Positions 1 to 10,788 of a stretch of DNA of 64,000 nucleotides are shown here, piece after piece (the stretch's first letter is position 1; each line of letters opens with the position of its first letter). The notes beneath the pieces are model-generated. The model saw only the letters and a list, made by a program, of their open reading frames with translations, was not told the origin of the DNA and ran no database searches. Location of the stretch: positions 58,491-122,490 of the forward strand of contig LFRV01000079.1 in the NCBI GenBank assembly GCA_001512485.1. Direction: 5' to 3'. The translations under genes and the position numbers were made by a program. This DNA comes from Clostridiales bacterium DTU069 (GTDB lineage: Bacteria; Bacillota; Clostridia; DSM-8532).

Positions 1-561
<561 letters not shown>

Positions 562-577
562 TTATTTAAGTCAGTAT

Positions 578-612
578 ACAGGCATCCTATTTGTATGAGG
601 ATGCCTGTTTTA
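578..612 (+). terminator. Rho-independent terminator after gap
   Basis: Perfect stem ACAGGCATCCT / AGGATGCCTGT followed by a T run. Confidence 0.8.
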
Positions 613-765
613 AATGAGAATGGTTTTTATGTTGAAATTGAAAGCGTGTTTATTGTACAATTGATGTTGTAAAAATATCCCGTGCAGCCTAATGCGTTGA
701 AATTGCCAAGCAATTTCTCACGTTGTCGTTAATCCGGATATTGAAATGCGTAAGGAGATGAAAAA

Positions 766-2712
766 ATGAGCATGTATAACAAAATGAGTGTGGAAGACAT
801 TGATGTAAAGGGGAAAAGGGTTATTGCCAGGGTTGATTTCAACGTGCCCCTTGACGCTAATGGAAATATAACCGACGATAAACGGATAGTGGCAGCTTTG
901 CCGACCATCAGGTACCTTATTGAACATGGAGCAAAGACAATACTTGTATCCCATCTTGGCCGTCCGAAAGAGGGGTTTGAGCCGAAATACAGTATGAAAC
1001 CCGCGGCTGAAAGATTATCCGAGCTTTTGGGCAAGGAAGTTGTTCTTGCAAACGATGTAATAGGAGAAGACGCAAAACGGAAAGCGGGCGAACTAAAGGA
1101 AGGCCAGGTTTTAATGCTTGAGAATGTGCGTTTTCATAAAGAAGAAACGAAAAATGACCCGAATTTCACAAAAGAGCTGGCTTCATTGGCGGATATTTTT
1201 GTTAATGACGCTTTCGGCACAGCGCACCGGGCACATTCGTCAACAACCGGTCTGGCCGATTACCTGCCGGCGGTATCGGGATTTTTAATAAAAAAGGAAA
1301 TTGAAGTAATGGGTAAGGCGCTGTCGAACCCGGAAAGACCTTTCGTAGCTATTCTTGGGGGAGCGAAGGTTTCCGATAAAATAACGGTTATTGAGAATCT
1401 TCTTGAAAAGGTAGATTCTTTAATAATCGGCGGTGGTATGGCCTATACTTTTCTTAAAGCAAAAGGGTATAAAATCGGCAATTCGATATGCGAGGAAGAT
1501 AAGATTGATTTGGCAAAAGAGTTAATGGCGAAGGCTGAAGCCAAAGGAGTGAATCTTTTGCTTCCGATAGGAAATATCGTAGGAAAAGAGTTCAGTCCCG
1601 ACACCGAAGTAAAATATGTGCCCTCCGATGATATCCCTGACGGGTGGATGGGAATGGATATCGGACCGATAACTATTGAAAAGTTTGTTAACGAGATAAA
1701 GAAAGCGAAAACAATAGTATGGAACGGACCTATGGGTGTTTTTGAGTTTCCGAAGTTCGCGAACGGAACAAGAAAAATTGCCGAAGCTGTCGCTGAATCA
1801 GGCGCTTTATCGATCGTAGGAGGAGGAGATTCGGCAGCGGCTGTTGAACAGCTTGGTTTTGCGGATAATATAACGCATATTTCCACCGGCGGCGGAGCTT
1901 CCCTTGAATTTCTTGAAGGGAAAAACCTGCCCGGAATTGCCTGCCTGATGGAAAAAAAAACTCGTAAAGTAATGGCGGCGGGCAACTGGAAAATGAATAA
2001 AACCCCGAAAGAAACGGTGGAATTTATTCAAGCGCTGAAGGAAAAGGCAGAAAAAGCGCAGACAGAAGTTGTTGTTGCCGTTCCTTTCGTATCGATACCC
2101 GCTGCTGTTGAAGCATCCAGCGGTACAAATATAAAAGTTGCCGCGCAAAACGTGCATTGGGAAGACAGCGGCGCGTATACCGGTGAAATATCCTGCGGTA
2201 TGCTGAAAGAAGCGGGAGTCCAATATGTTATTGTCGGGCATTCCGAAAGGCGGGAGTATTATGCCGAAACCGATGAATTGGTCAACAAGAAAGCCCATGC
2301 GATATTTAACTACGGAATGACTCCGATAATCTGCTGCGGCGAAAGCCTTACGCAGAGGGAACAGGGCGTGACGAACGAGCATATCCGCTATCAGATGAAA
2401 ATTGCTCTTTTAGGATTGACAAAAGAGCAGGTTAAAAAACTTGTTATAGCATATGAACCGATTTGGGCTATCGGTACCGGGAAAACAGCGACCAGTGATC
2501 AGGCCGAGGAAGCATGTTCCGTTATCAGAAACCTTGTGAAAGAACTGTATGATGAAGAAACGGCGGAAAGCATGAGAATTCTTTACGGAGGAAGTGTTAA
2601 GGCATCAAACGCTGCAGAGTTATTTGAAATGCCGAATATTGACGGAGGTCTGATTGGCGGAGCGAGCCTGAACTTGGAAGAATATGTAGAAATCGTGAAT
2701 TATAATAATTAA
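766..2712 (+). CDS. pgk-tpi: fused phosphoglycerate kinase / triosephosphate isomerase
   Basis: 648 aa; N-terminal PGK ([31 protein letters not shown]) continues in frame into TIM ([37 protein letters not shown]). Confidence 0.95.
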   Translation: MSMYNKMSVEDIDVKGKRVIARVDFNVPLDANGNITDDKRIVAALPTIRYLIEHGAKTILVSHLGRPKEGFEPKYSMKPAAERLSELLGKEVVLANDVIGEDAKRKAGELKEGQVLMLENVRFHKEETKNDPNFTKELASLADIFVNDAFGTAHRAHSSTTGLADYLPAVSGFLIKKEIEVMGKALSNPERPFVAILGGAKVSDKITVIENLLEKVDSLIIGGGMAYTFLKAKGYKIGNSICEEDKIDLAKELMAKAEAKGVNLLLPIGNIVGKEFSPDTEVKYVPSDDIPDGWMGMDIGPITIEKFVNEIKKAKTIVWNGPMGVFEFPKFANGTRKIAEAVAESGALSIVGGGDSAAAVEQLGFADNITHISTGGGASLEFLEGKNLPGIACLMEKKTRKVMAAGNWKMNKTPKETVEFIQALKEKAEKAQTEVVVAVPFVSIPAAVEASSGTNIKVAAQNVHWEDSGAYTGEISCGMLKEAGVQYVIVGHSERREYYAETDELVNKKAHAIFNYGMTPIICCGESLTQREQGVTNEHIRYQMKIALLGLTKEQVKKLVIAYEPIWAIGTGKTATSDQAEEACSVIRNLVKELYDEETAESMRILYGGSVKASNAAELFEMPNIDGGLIGGASLNLEEYVEIVNYNN

Positions 2713-2723
2713 ACAAATTTCCG

Positions 2724-2750
2724 GCCCTCCGGGTATAACCGGAGGGCTTT
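2724..2750 (+). terminator. Hairpin between pgk-tpi and gpmI (terminator or attenuator)
   Basis: GCCCTCCGG / CCGGAGGGC stem followed by TTTCT. Confidence 0.6.
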
Positions 2751-2772
2751 CTGCAATACGGAGGTTTAAAGC

Positions 2773-4416
2773 ATGCTGAAAAAGCTTAAAGGTTATAATG
2801 AATATAAAGGTCCTGTGGTAGTTGTTGTCATGGACGGTTACGGAGTATGCGAAAGAACTGAGGGAAACGCGGTATATCACGCATATACTCCGTGCCTTGA
2901 CAATCTGTTCGAGAAATATCCGAATACGCTGCTGAAGGCGCACGGTACGGCTGTCGGCCTGCCGTCCGACAGTGATATGGGTAATTCCGAGGTAGGGCAT
3001 AATGCGATAGGTTCGGGACAGGTATACAGCCAGGGTGCTAAACTCGTAAATGAAGCTATAGGCAGCGGGAAGATGTTTGAAGGGAAAACGTGGAGAGATT
3101 TAATATCTAATGTCAAATCAAACGATTCCACGCTGCACTTTATTGGATTGTTCAGCGACGGCAATGTCCATTCGCACATTGACCATTTAAAGGGAATGAT
3201 TGAGCAGGCAAAGAAGGAAGGAATAAAAAGGGTGCGCATTCATATTCTTTTGGACGGCCGTGATGTCGGCGAGACTTCCGCCCTTGAGTATGTCGATCCT
3301 TTTGAAAAGTACCTTGATGAACTCAGAACCGGCGGTTTTGACATAAAAATAGCCAGCGGCGGCGGGCGCATGAAAGTTACGATGGACAGGTATGAAGCGA
3401 ACTGGGGAGTAGTCGAAACGGGATGGAGAACGCATGTGCTCGGTGAAGGCAGGCAGTTCAGCTCTGCCCGTGAGGCTATAGAAACCTACCGGCAAGAGCT
3501 GAACGTGATTGATCAGGACCTGCCTGCTTTTGTTATCGCTGAAGACGGCAATCCCGTTGGTAAGATAGTTGATAATGACAGCGTTATTTTCTTTAATTTC
3601 CGCGGTGACCGGGCGATTGAAATAAGCCGCGCCTTTGATGAAGCTGATTTTAATAAGTTTGACAGAAAAAGGTATCCGAAGGTGATATATGCCGGGATGC
3701 TGGAATATGACGGGGATCTTCACATACCGAAGAGATATCTTGTTCCTCCGCCGGAAATTAAAAACACGATGGGAGAGTACCTCGTTTCTGCGGGCGTCAG
3801 TCAGCTTGCGATTTCCGAGACGCAGAAGTACGGTCATGTAACGTATTTCTGGAATGGTAACAGGAGCGGGAAGTTCAGCGATGAACTGGAAACATATATT
3901 GAAGTTCCTTCCGACCTCGTTCCTTTCGAAGAACGCCCGTGGATGAAGGCTGCCGAAATTACCGACAGATTGATACAGGAGATTAGGACCGGAAAATACC
4001 GTTTCGCGCGCGTAAATTACGCGAACGGGGATATGGTAGGACACACGGGAAATTTCCAGGCGGCAAGGATAGCGATAGAATCGGTCGATCTGTCGCTGAG
4101 GCGTCTTCTTTCCGTTATTGATGAGCTTGGTGGCATAGCGATAATTACCGCAGATCATGGAAACGCGGACGAAATGTTTGAACTTGGCAAAAACGGCAAA
4201 CCGGCATTGAATAAAAACGGCACAATTAAAGCAAAAACAAGCCATACTCTGAATAAAATCCCGTTTATAATTTACGACAATGTTAAAAGCAACACGTACA
4301 CATTGAAAAAAGGTGAATTCGGGCTTGCCAATATTGCGGCGACGGCAGTGAATCTCCTTGGGTATGAAGCTCCGGATATATGGGAGGAAAGCATTATATC
4401 ATTTGAAAACGCATAA
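2773..4416 (+). CDS. gpmI: 2,3-bisphosphoglycerate-independent phosphoglycerate mutase
   Basis: VVVMDGYGVCERTEGNAV, SDSDMGNSEVGHNAIGSG, TADHGNADEM motifs. Confidence 0.95.
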   Translation: MLKKLKGYNEYKGPVVVVVMDGYGVCERTEGNAVYHAYTPCLDNLFEKYPNTLLKAHGTAVGLPSDSDMGNSEVGHNAIGSGQVYSQGAKLVNEAIGSGKMFEGKTWRDLISNVKSNDSTLHFIGLFSDGNVHSHIDHLKGMIEQAKKEGIKRVRIHILLDGRDVGETSALEYVDPFEKYLDELRTGGFDIKIASGGGRMKVTMDRYEANWGVVETGWRTHVLGEGRQFSSAREAIETYRQELNVIDQDLPAFVIAEDGNPVGKIVDNDSVIFFNFRGDRAIEISRAFDEADFNKFDRKRYPKVIYAGMLEYDGDLHIPKRYLVPPPEIKNTMGEYLVSAGVSQLAISETQKYGHVTYFWNGNRSGKFSDELETYIEVPSDLVPFEERPWMKAAEITDRLIQEIRTGKYRFARVNYANGDMVGHTGNFQAARIAIESVDLSLRRLLSVIDELGGIAIITADHGNADEMFELGKNGKPALNKNGTIKAKTSHTLNKIPFIIYDNVKSNTYTLKKGEFGLANIAATAVNLLGYEAPDIWEESIISFENA

Positions 4417-4481
4417 TGTTACAATTATGCGTGGCTTGCCGTTCTGTAAATAAAAGTGTTTTGCAATAGCCGGGAGGAAAT

Positions 4482-4901
4482 ATGAGAATAATGGGAATAG
4501 ATTTCGGTGAAGCCCGGATTGGGATAGCTGTCAGTGATCCGCTGGGAATAACCGCGCAGGCGGTTGAAACAATTTACTGGAATAAGGAATGGAAAAAACC
4601 TGTTGAAAGGATAGGAACTTTAATGGAGTCTTATGGCTGCGATACGATTGTTGTCGGCCTGCCTGTTAATATGAACGGCACAATCGGCGAAAGAGGGGAG
4701 AGAACACGTCAATTTATAAACAAACTTAAGCAGGCTTTTCCCGGGATAACAGTTATTGAATGGGATGAAAGACTAACCACCGCGCAGTCGAAACAGGCTC
4801 TTGCCGAAATGGGTATAAACAGCAGAAAACAAAAAGGGAAAATTGATCAGATAGCTGCCGCGCTCATTCTTCAAAGTTATATCGATGCGAACGGAGCGTG
4901 A
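4482..4901 (+). CDS. ruvX: Holliday junction resolvase RuvX/YqgF family
   Basis: MRIMGIDFGEARIGIAVSDPLG; VVGLPVNMNGTIGERGE; DERLTTAQ. Confidence 0.93.
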   Translation: MRIMGIDFGEARIGIAVSDPLGITAQAVETIYWNKEWKKPVERIGTLMESYGCDTIVVGLPVNMNGTIGERGERTRQFINKLKQAFPGITVIEWDERLTTAQSKQALAEMGINSRKQKGKIDQIAAALILQSYIDANGA

Positions 4902-5013
4902 AGGAGATTTCTTAAGCGGACATAATAATATGAAAAAGAAGAAAGAAGCGCTATGAAACTTCCGGTGATCAGCCGGAAATTGAATAGAAATTATTGTACG
5001 GGGAGGTGTTCGT

Positions 5014-5331
5014 ATGAATGAACACGATCATAAAAACGGAGATTGCTGCAACTGCGGCGAAGGGGACAACATCATAGAGTTGACGGGAGAAAACGGTGAA
5101 ACGCTGCTGGTCGAATATTTGGCAACGCTTAAAATTGAGGACAAACAGTATGCTGTAATGAAATCCTGTGACGATAATGAAGACAGCGAAGACAGTGAAG
5201 AAATAATAATTATGAAAATAGAAAGGGATGGGGAAGAAGATTACCTGGTCAGCTTAGAGGATGATGAAGAACTCGATATGGTTTTTGAAGCCTTTAAGAA
5301 AGTTGCGTCGGAAGATTTTGATTTTGAATAA
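5014..5331 (+). CDS. DUF1292 (YrzB-like) acidic protein
   Basis: Acidic ORF downstream of ruvX; ITGENGETLLVEYLATLKIEDKQYAVM; SD GGGGAGGTG. Confidence 0.75.
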   Translation: MNEHDHKNGDCCNCGEGDNIIELTGENGETLLVEYLATLKIEDKQYAVMKSCDDNEDSEDSEEIIIMKIERDGEEDYLVSLEDDEELDMVFEAFKKVASEDFDFE

Positions 5332-5372
5332 GCAAGCAAGCATTATTAATACGTTTTTTTTTTGATAACTGA

Positions 5373-5400
5373 TTGATATAAATGTTCTGTTCGTTATAAT
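5373..5400 (+). promoter_or_regulatory. sigma-A-type promoter for DUF3048 gene
   Basis: TTGATA-N16-TATAAT. Confidence 0.6.
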
Positions 5401-5452
5401 AGATAATAGGCTTGATTTTAAAAACACCGACACAGTTTGCCTGGGGGTTAAA

Positions 5453-6586
5453 ATGAAAAAAATAAAAATAAACATAAAATTGAACAAAAGAGGCAAAATA
5501 CTTCTTATTGTTGCGCTGTTTTGCCTGAGCACTGTTCTCACCGTTGTATTAATAGGAGCTTTAAAATCTTCGCGCGATCAGCAATCCGCCGGCTTGGAAA
5601 CGGATATTACTCCCGTACCGGAACAGAACGATTATTCCGAAACGGAAGACAGTGAAGCTGCTACCGAAATTACGCCGACGCCTGAACCTGCTGAACCTGA
5701 AGAAGAATTTATATTTCCGAAGGAAAAGGTAAGGCCTATTGCGGTCATGATTGACAATGAAACCAGCAAGGTATTGCCCCAGGGAGGAATCGGGATTGCG
5801 CAGATAGTATATGAAATGATTGTTGAATATGGAGATACGCGCTATATGGCCATATTTTGGGATAATCTTCCCGACATGATTGGGCCGGTAAGAAGTGCAA
5901 GGCATTATTTTATTGATTATTTAATGGAATATGACGCAATTTATGCCCATATAGGTTGGAGTGACTACGCATACAAGGATCTTGAAAGGTATGAGATAGA
6001 CAACATTGACGGCGTATCGGACGCGAGCACTGTTTATTGGGATTTGACAAGGGAAAGAGATAATTACCATGATTCATACACAAAACCGGACAGATTAAAC
6101 CGGTATATAGAAAGAGTAGGATACAGTCTCGAAACGGATGTGCCGTTCCCCTTTTCATACCATGAAAAAGACACCGACCTTTCGGGACAGATGACCGCAG
6201 AGGAAGTGTTTATAAAGTATCATAAAAACAGTACATGTGGTTATTATTACGATCCCGATGCCAAAAATTATAAAAGAACCAGGCAAGGGGAGTATCAAAT
6301 TGACAGAAATACTAATGAAGTTATACGGGTAAAAAACATTATTGTTATGTTTGTAAGAAATGAACCCATTCCCGGTGATAAACAGGGAAGACACAATGTA
6401 TATACAGTGGGAAGCGGTGAAGGATTCTATATTACCAATGGAAAAGCGCAGAAGATAAAATGGAGCAAGGTTTCCCGCACTGCGCAGACAAAATACCGTG
6501 ACGAAAATGGAAACGATATAGTGCTAAATCCGGGGCAAACGTGGATACAGGTTGTTCCGTTGAATGCCGATGTAAGAATAAATTAA
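5453..6586 (+). CDS. DUF3048 (YerB-like) membrane-anchored protein
   Basis: N-terminal TM then VRPIAVMIDNETSKVLPQGGI, GPVRSARHYF motifs. Confidence 0.8.
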   Translation: MKKIKINIKLNKRGKILLIVALFCLSTVLTVVLIGALKSSRDQQSAGLETDITPVPEQNDYSETEDSEAATEITPTPEPAEPEEEFIFPKEKVRPIAVMIDNETSKVLPQGGIGIAQIVYEMIVEYGDTRYMAIFWDNLPDMIGPVRSARHYFIDYLMEYDAIYAHIGWSDYAYKDLERYEIDNIDGVSDASTVYWDLTRERDNYHDSYTKPDRLNRYIERVGYSLETDVPFPFSYHEKDTDLSGQMTAEEVFIKYHKNSTCGYYYDPDAKNYKRTRQGEYQIDRNTNEVIRVKNIIVMFVRNEPIPGDKQGRHNVYTVGSGEGFYITNGKAQKIKWSKVSRTAQTKYRDENGNDIVLNPGQTWIQVVPLNADVRIN

Positions 6587-6603
6587 AAGCCGCCCAACAT
6601 TTC

Positions 6604-6632
6604 TTTACACGGACAAATTCCTGTGCTATAAT
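6604..6632 (+). promoter_or_regulatory. sigma-A-type promoter for rplS
   Basis: TTTACA-N17-TATAAT. Confidence 0.75.
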
Positions 6633-6737
6633 GTTACAGCGTAAATACGGACGGTCCGCTGCCCATTGCTTTATATTAAGACAATATGTTTTGTTATTAT
6701 GCAGGGCATGAACGTCTATGGTATGGAGGAAAAGAAA

Positions 6738-7091
6738 ATGGATATTATTCGTGCAATTGAAAAAGAGGGCATGAAAGAAAACCTTCCGGATTTAAGAGTC
6801 GGAGACTATGTAAAAGTATCCGTTAAGGTTAAAGAAGGTGCCCGCGAAAGGCTTCAGGTTTTTGAAGGTTATATTATAGGCATGCATGGCAGGGGAATCC
6901 GCCGTGCAATTGTCGTCAGAAGGTTGTCTTTCGGAATTGGTGTTGAAAGGGTTTTCCCCATCCACTCTCCCAAAGTTGAAAGCATTCAAATTATCAGACG
7001 AGGGAAAGTCAGGAGAGCAAAACTTTATTACCTGCGGGACAGAGTGGGAAAAAGAGCCAAAATCAAGGAAGACATCAATGCAAAAAAATAA
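6738..7091 (+). CDS. rplS: 50S ribosomal protein L19
   Basis: [38 protein letters not shown] upstream; start trimmed from the longer ORF. Confidence 0.95.
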   Translation: MDIIRAIEKEGMKENLPDLRVGDYVKVSVKVKEGARERLQVFEGYIIGMHGRGIRRAIVVRRLSFGIGVERVFPIHSPKVESIQIIRRGKVRRAKLYYLRDRVGKRAKIKEDINAKK

Positions 7092-7099
7092 TTCACAGG

Positions 7100-7128
7100 A
7101 AGAAAGAGGACAATACGTCCTCTTTCTT
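7100..7128 (+). terminator. hairpin after rplS
   Basis: 12-bp perfect stem AAGAAAGAGGAC / GTCCTCTTTCTT. Confidence 0.7.
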
Positions 7129-7192
7129 AATATTTGAGAAGCCGAGCTGTTTGAATTCTTTCAGAAAATAATGCGGGTTTGGAGATGATTCA

Positions 7193-8056
7193 ATGAATAT
7201 TCAATGGTTTCCGGGTCATATGGCTAAAACAAAGCGTATGATAATGGAAAATATAAAAATGGTGGATATCGTAATAGAACTTCTCGACGCACGGATCCCA
7301 ATAAGCAGCCGGAACCCTGACATTAATGAGATAACGGCAAACAAACCCAGGATTGTTGTGTTTAATAAGAGCGACCTTGCAGATCCCGATAAGAATCGAA
7401 TCTGGAAACAGTGGTCCGAATTAAACGGGATTGACGCTGTAAATGTAAATTCACTGACAGGGGACGGGATAAAAGAACTTAAACTGAAAATAATGGATGT
7501 TATGAAACCGAAGCTTGAGGCGGCAAGCAGGGTAAGGATAAGGCGCCCTGTCAGAACCATGGTCGTCGGTGTTCCGAATGTCGGCAAATCGGCTTTTATA
7601 AACAGAATATCGGGCAGGGCTGTAGCGGTTACCGGGAACAGGCCCGGCGTGACCCGGAACAAGCAGTGGGTTAGAATAAACCCGGAAATACAGCTCATGG
7701 ATACTCCCGGTATTTTATGGCCTAAGTTTGACGATGAATTAACCGGAATTCATCTTGCTTTCACAGGGGCGATAAAAGACGAGATTGTTGATGTTGTCGC
7801 TTTAGCGCAAAAGCTTGTCGAAGAACTTTCAGTTCTGTATCCCAACCAGTTAAAAAAAAGATATAAACTTGATGATATTGAAGGCAGATCAGGAGCGTCC
7901 ATTCTTGAAGAAGCGGGAAAGAAACGGGGCTGCCTCGCCGCGGGCGGTGAAGTTGACTATTTCCGCATTTCGAATACAGTGCTCGACGAGTTCAGGGCCG
8001 CGAAAATCGGCAGGTTTACTCTGGAACTGCCGGAAAAGGGGGATGACATTGGATAA
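7193..8056 (+). CDS. rbgA: ribosome biogenesis GTPase RbgA (YlqF)
   Basis: MNIQWFPGHMAKTKR; circularly permuted GTPase motifs; GVPNVGKSAFINR. Confidence 0.95.
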   Translation: MNIQWFPGHMAKTKRMIMENIKMVDIVIELLDARIPISSRNPDINEITANKPRIVVFNKSDLADPDKNRIWKQWSELNGIDAVNVNSLTGDGIKELKLKIMDVMKPKLEAASRVRIRRPVRTMVVGVPNVGKSAFINRISGRAVAVTGNRPGVTRNKQWVRINPEIQLMDTPGILWPKFDDELTGIHLAFTGAIKDEIVDVVALAQKLVEELSVLYPNQLKKRYKLDDIEGRSGASILEEAGKKRGCLAAGGEVDYFRISNTVLDEFRAAKIGRFTLELPEKGDDIG

Positions 8057-8828
8057 TAGGCTTACAGTGGCCGAGATAACGAAGAGAGCCCGGGAAATGC
8101 CGGTCGAACAGGCCGTTGAATGGCTGAATCGTTTGAAACATGAATACGGCATGCAGGTTGACAAGCTTGCCGATATATATTTCAGAAAGCTTCAAAAAAT
8201 TAACGATGAAAGGAAAAGACTTAAAGAGATGTCCCGTTATGAAATCCTTGCTCGCAGCAGCGGCTTTATCAATATCGCAGGGATAGACGAAGCCGGCAGG
8301 GGCCCGTTGGCGGGACCCGTTGTTGCGGCTTGCGTGATGCTTCCGGAGGACATGACAATAGACGGGCTTGACGATTCGAAGAAACTTACCGCTTCTAAGA
8401 GAAATAAACTTTTCGATATTATTATCGAAAAAGCGGTCGCATATGGAATTGGAATGGTACAGCACGATGAGATCGACAGGATAAACATTCTTAACGCGAC
8501 GAAAAAGGCGATGATGATTGCGGTTTCGAACCTGCCTGTCAAACCCGATTACCTTATAGTTGATGCAGTTAAATTGCCGCTGCGGATTGAACAGCTTTCC
8601 GTTTGCAAGGCGGACAGTCTCAGTGTTTCGGTCGCTGCCGCGTCTATCATCGCAAAGGTTACAAGAGACATGTGGATGGAACGGGTACATGAGAAATACC
8701 CGCAGTATGGTTTTGATCGGCATAAGGGCTATGGGACCCGGCTGCATATTAATGCGATAAAGAAATACGGCCTCTGCCCGATACATAGAAAGAGTTTTAC
8801 GGTGAAATTGACGGACGGTGCGTTATGA
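8043..8828 (+). CDS. rnhB: ribonuclease HII
   Basis: IAGIDEAGRGPLAGPVVAACV; DSKKLT; HKGYGT; start set at MTLDNR overlapping rbgA. Confidence 0.94.
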   Translation: MTLDNRLTVAEITKRAREMPVEQAVEWLNRLKHEYGMQVDKLADIYFRKLQKINDERKRLKEMSRYEILARSSGFINIAGIDEAGRGPLAGPVVAACVMLPEDMTIDGLDDSKKLTASKRNKLFDIIIEKAVAYGIGMVQHDEIDRINILNATKKAMMIAVSNLPVKPDYLIVDAVKLPLRIEQLSVCKADSLSVSVAAASIIAKVTRDMWMERVHEKYPQYGFDRHKGYGTRLHINAIKKYGLCPIHRKSFTVKLTDGAL

Positions 8829-10420
8829 GAATTTCCGATGCTGCCTCAAACGAACTTATTAAGCTGCTGTCACTGTATACAAATAACATTTCGGTAGGTG
8901 ATACAATAACCGCTCGCGTTATTACGGTTGAAAGCGGTATTTTACTGCTGCAGCTTTCTGACGGCGGAAATATAAAAGCAAGCGTGCAAACTGACGCTGA
9001 ATACAATTCCGGTGATGTTCTTAAACTGGAGGTAACCGGTATAAAACAGGGCCAGGTGTACGTAAAAGAACTGGAACACAAACAGGCGGCCCGGTCTGAA
9101 GCTTACGCGTGCGATCCCGTGTTAATACTTAAAGATCTGAAGTTACCGGTAAACAAAGAAAGCGTTGAAGTAGTAAAAATGATGCTTGATATGGATTCCG
9201 AGCCGGAAGCCGGCCTTATCGAAAACGCTTTGAGGCTTATTAATGAAAAAAATATATCTGATCCCGGGCAAGCGGTGCTTTTAGCGCTGAATGGCATGGA
9301 AAACAGCGAAGAATATTTTCCTTTGCTTGACCGGTTTGCGGCGGGAGAGTTCAATTTTATAGACAAATGGCAAAATCTTGAGGGTCTGATCAGGCAATCC
9401 GGAGAAGAAACACTTAACCATTTGGTACAGGAGTTTTTACTAAATGAATCGATACAGGAAAAGGATATAAGTGCCCGGGTTAACGAAATTAATTACATGA
9501 TACGGCACGATTTACCGAAGGGCCGGACTATAACCGAAGAGATCGTAAAAAATATAATTTTTAAGCTGTCGTTTGCTGAAACCGGAATTGATCCGGAGTC
9601 AATTGGTATGGATGATGACATAACAGGTGGCATGATTATGAATAACGCCTCACGGTTTCTCCCCGGTTTCGATTCGCTTCCGGAGCCTTCCCGGGAAACT
9701 ATTGCCAAAATTATAAAAAGTATTTTTAATGAAATCCGGAATGAAACAGCTATTAAAGAACCGCAAAACGGAACTGTTTATCCGCGCACGAAAGCGGAAA
9801 TGGAAAATATTACGGCAAGATTCATGCCGCTGCTTTCCAAAAATATGCTGGAAGATGCTGAAGAGCGGCTTTTACCTGAAATTGACAAATGGATCGATGA
9901 TATAGAAAAAAAGATCGCGGTATTAAAAAAGGTATTTGCTGCCGCTGACAGGCCGGACAATGAAAGGGTAATGCCGGCTCTTCGCGAAATTGAAACGGCG
10001 GTCAGGTTTTTTCACGACATTCGATCATATCAGGTTTTTGTGCAAATACCTGTTATTTTACGCGAAAACACAACTTTGGGCGAATTATATATAATGAAAC
10101 GGAAGGGAAAACGCGGAAAAATAAAGGCGGACGATTTTTCGCTGTTTCTTTCCCTTACGACGCAGTATATCGGGGTTATCGATGCGTTTATACATGTGCG
10201 CAGCAGAAATGTTTTAATTAAGATAACGGTTGACGACGAGAAGTATTTTGATATTTTAGCCGGGCAGCACAAGGCTCTGTACGAAGGACTTAAGGGAAAA
10301 GGATATAATTTGTATGAGATAAAGCATGTTTTGAGGGACGAGGGCATAAATATTCTGAATGCCGTTAAAAAAGCTTCGGAAATTATAATTGATAACAGAA
10401 AAATTGATTACAGGGTTTGA
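8825..10420 (+). CDS. YlqG-like protein, possibly FliK/hook-length-control related
   Basis: Position between rnhB and ylqH-like gene; N-terminal GDTITARVITVESGILLLQLSDGGNIKA pattern. Confidence 0.55.
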   Translation: MRISDAASNELIKLLSLYTNNISVGDTITARVITVESGILLLQLSDGGNIKASVQTDAEYNSGDVLKLEVTGIKQGQVYVKELEHKQAARSEAYACDPVLILKDLKLPVNKESVEVVKMMLDMDSEPEAGLIENALRLINEKNISDPGQAVLLALNGMENSEEYFPLLDRFAAGEFNFIDKWQNLEGLIRQSGEETLNHLVQEFLLNESIQEKDISARVNEINYMIRHDLPKGRTITEEIVKNIIFKLSFAETGIDPESIGMDDDITGGMIMNNASRFLPGFDSLPEPSRETIAKIIKSIFNEIRNETAIKEPQNGTVYPRTKAEMENITARFMPLLSKNMLEDAEERLLPEIDKWIDDIEKKIAVLKKVFAAADRPDNERVMPALREIETAVRFFHDIRSYQVFVQIPVILRENTTLGELYIMKRKGKRGKIKADDFSLFLSLTTQYIGVIDAFIHVRSRNVLIKITVDDEKYFDILAGQHKALYEGLKGKGYNLYEIKHVLRDEGINILNAVKKASEIIIDNRKIDYRV

Positions 10421-10716
10421 TTCATATGGGGAAGAAAGATATAAAAAAAGCCGCGGCACTTTCATACAGCCCGGGAAATGATTCCGCTCCGAGAGTGGTA
10501 GCGTCCGGGAAAGGCTTAATCGCGGAAAAAATATTGGAAAAAGCAAAAGAGAAAAAGATACCTGTATATGAGGATGAGCACCTGGCCGATACCCTTGTTA
10601 ATTTGAAATTAGGTTCCGAAATACCCATGGAACTGTACGAGGTGGTTGCGGAAGTGCTGGCTTTCATAAGCCGCGTCGATGAATCGGCGGGAAGAAAATT
10701 CGGCAAAATCATGTAG
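10417..10716 (+). CDS. FlhB C-terminal domain-like protein (YlqH/EscU family)
   Basis: AAALSYSPGNDSAPRVVASGKGLIAEKILEKAKEKKIPVYED. Confidence 0.8.
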   Translation: MIHMGKKDIKKAAALSYSPGNDSAPRVVASGKGLIAEKILEKAKEKKIPVYEDEHLADTLVNLKLGSEIPMELYEVVAEVLAFISRVDESAGRKFGKIM

Positions 10717-10788
10717 GAAATAACGCGTACCCGGGTTTCATTGCTGTCAACGCGGATGATACGTAAATTTTCTGAAAGGTTAATATAT

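Noticed and set aside
3187-4245. 352-aa ORF antisense to gpmI, plus many other antisense ORFs in the track
   Set aside because: They fully overlap well-supported + strand genes, have no plausible SD or recognisable motifs, and read as reverse-frame by-products of codon bias.
4409-4432. ACGCATAAT-GTTACA-ATTATGCGT hairpin spanning the gpmI stop as a terminator
   Set aside because: No T tract follows; possible weak structure only.
4953-5024. 22-codon uORF (MKLPVISRKLNRNYCTGRCSYE*) overlapping the DUF1292 start
   Set aside because: Its C-terminal part is simply the translated SD and start region of the next gene; weak SD and no evidence of selection.
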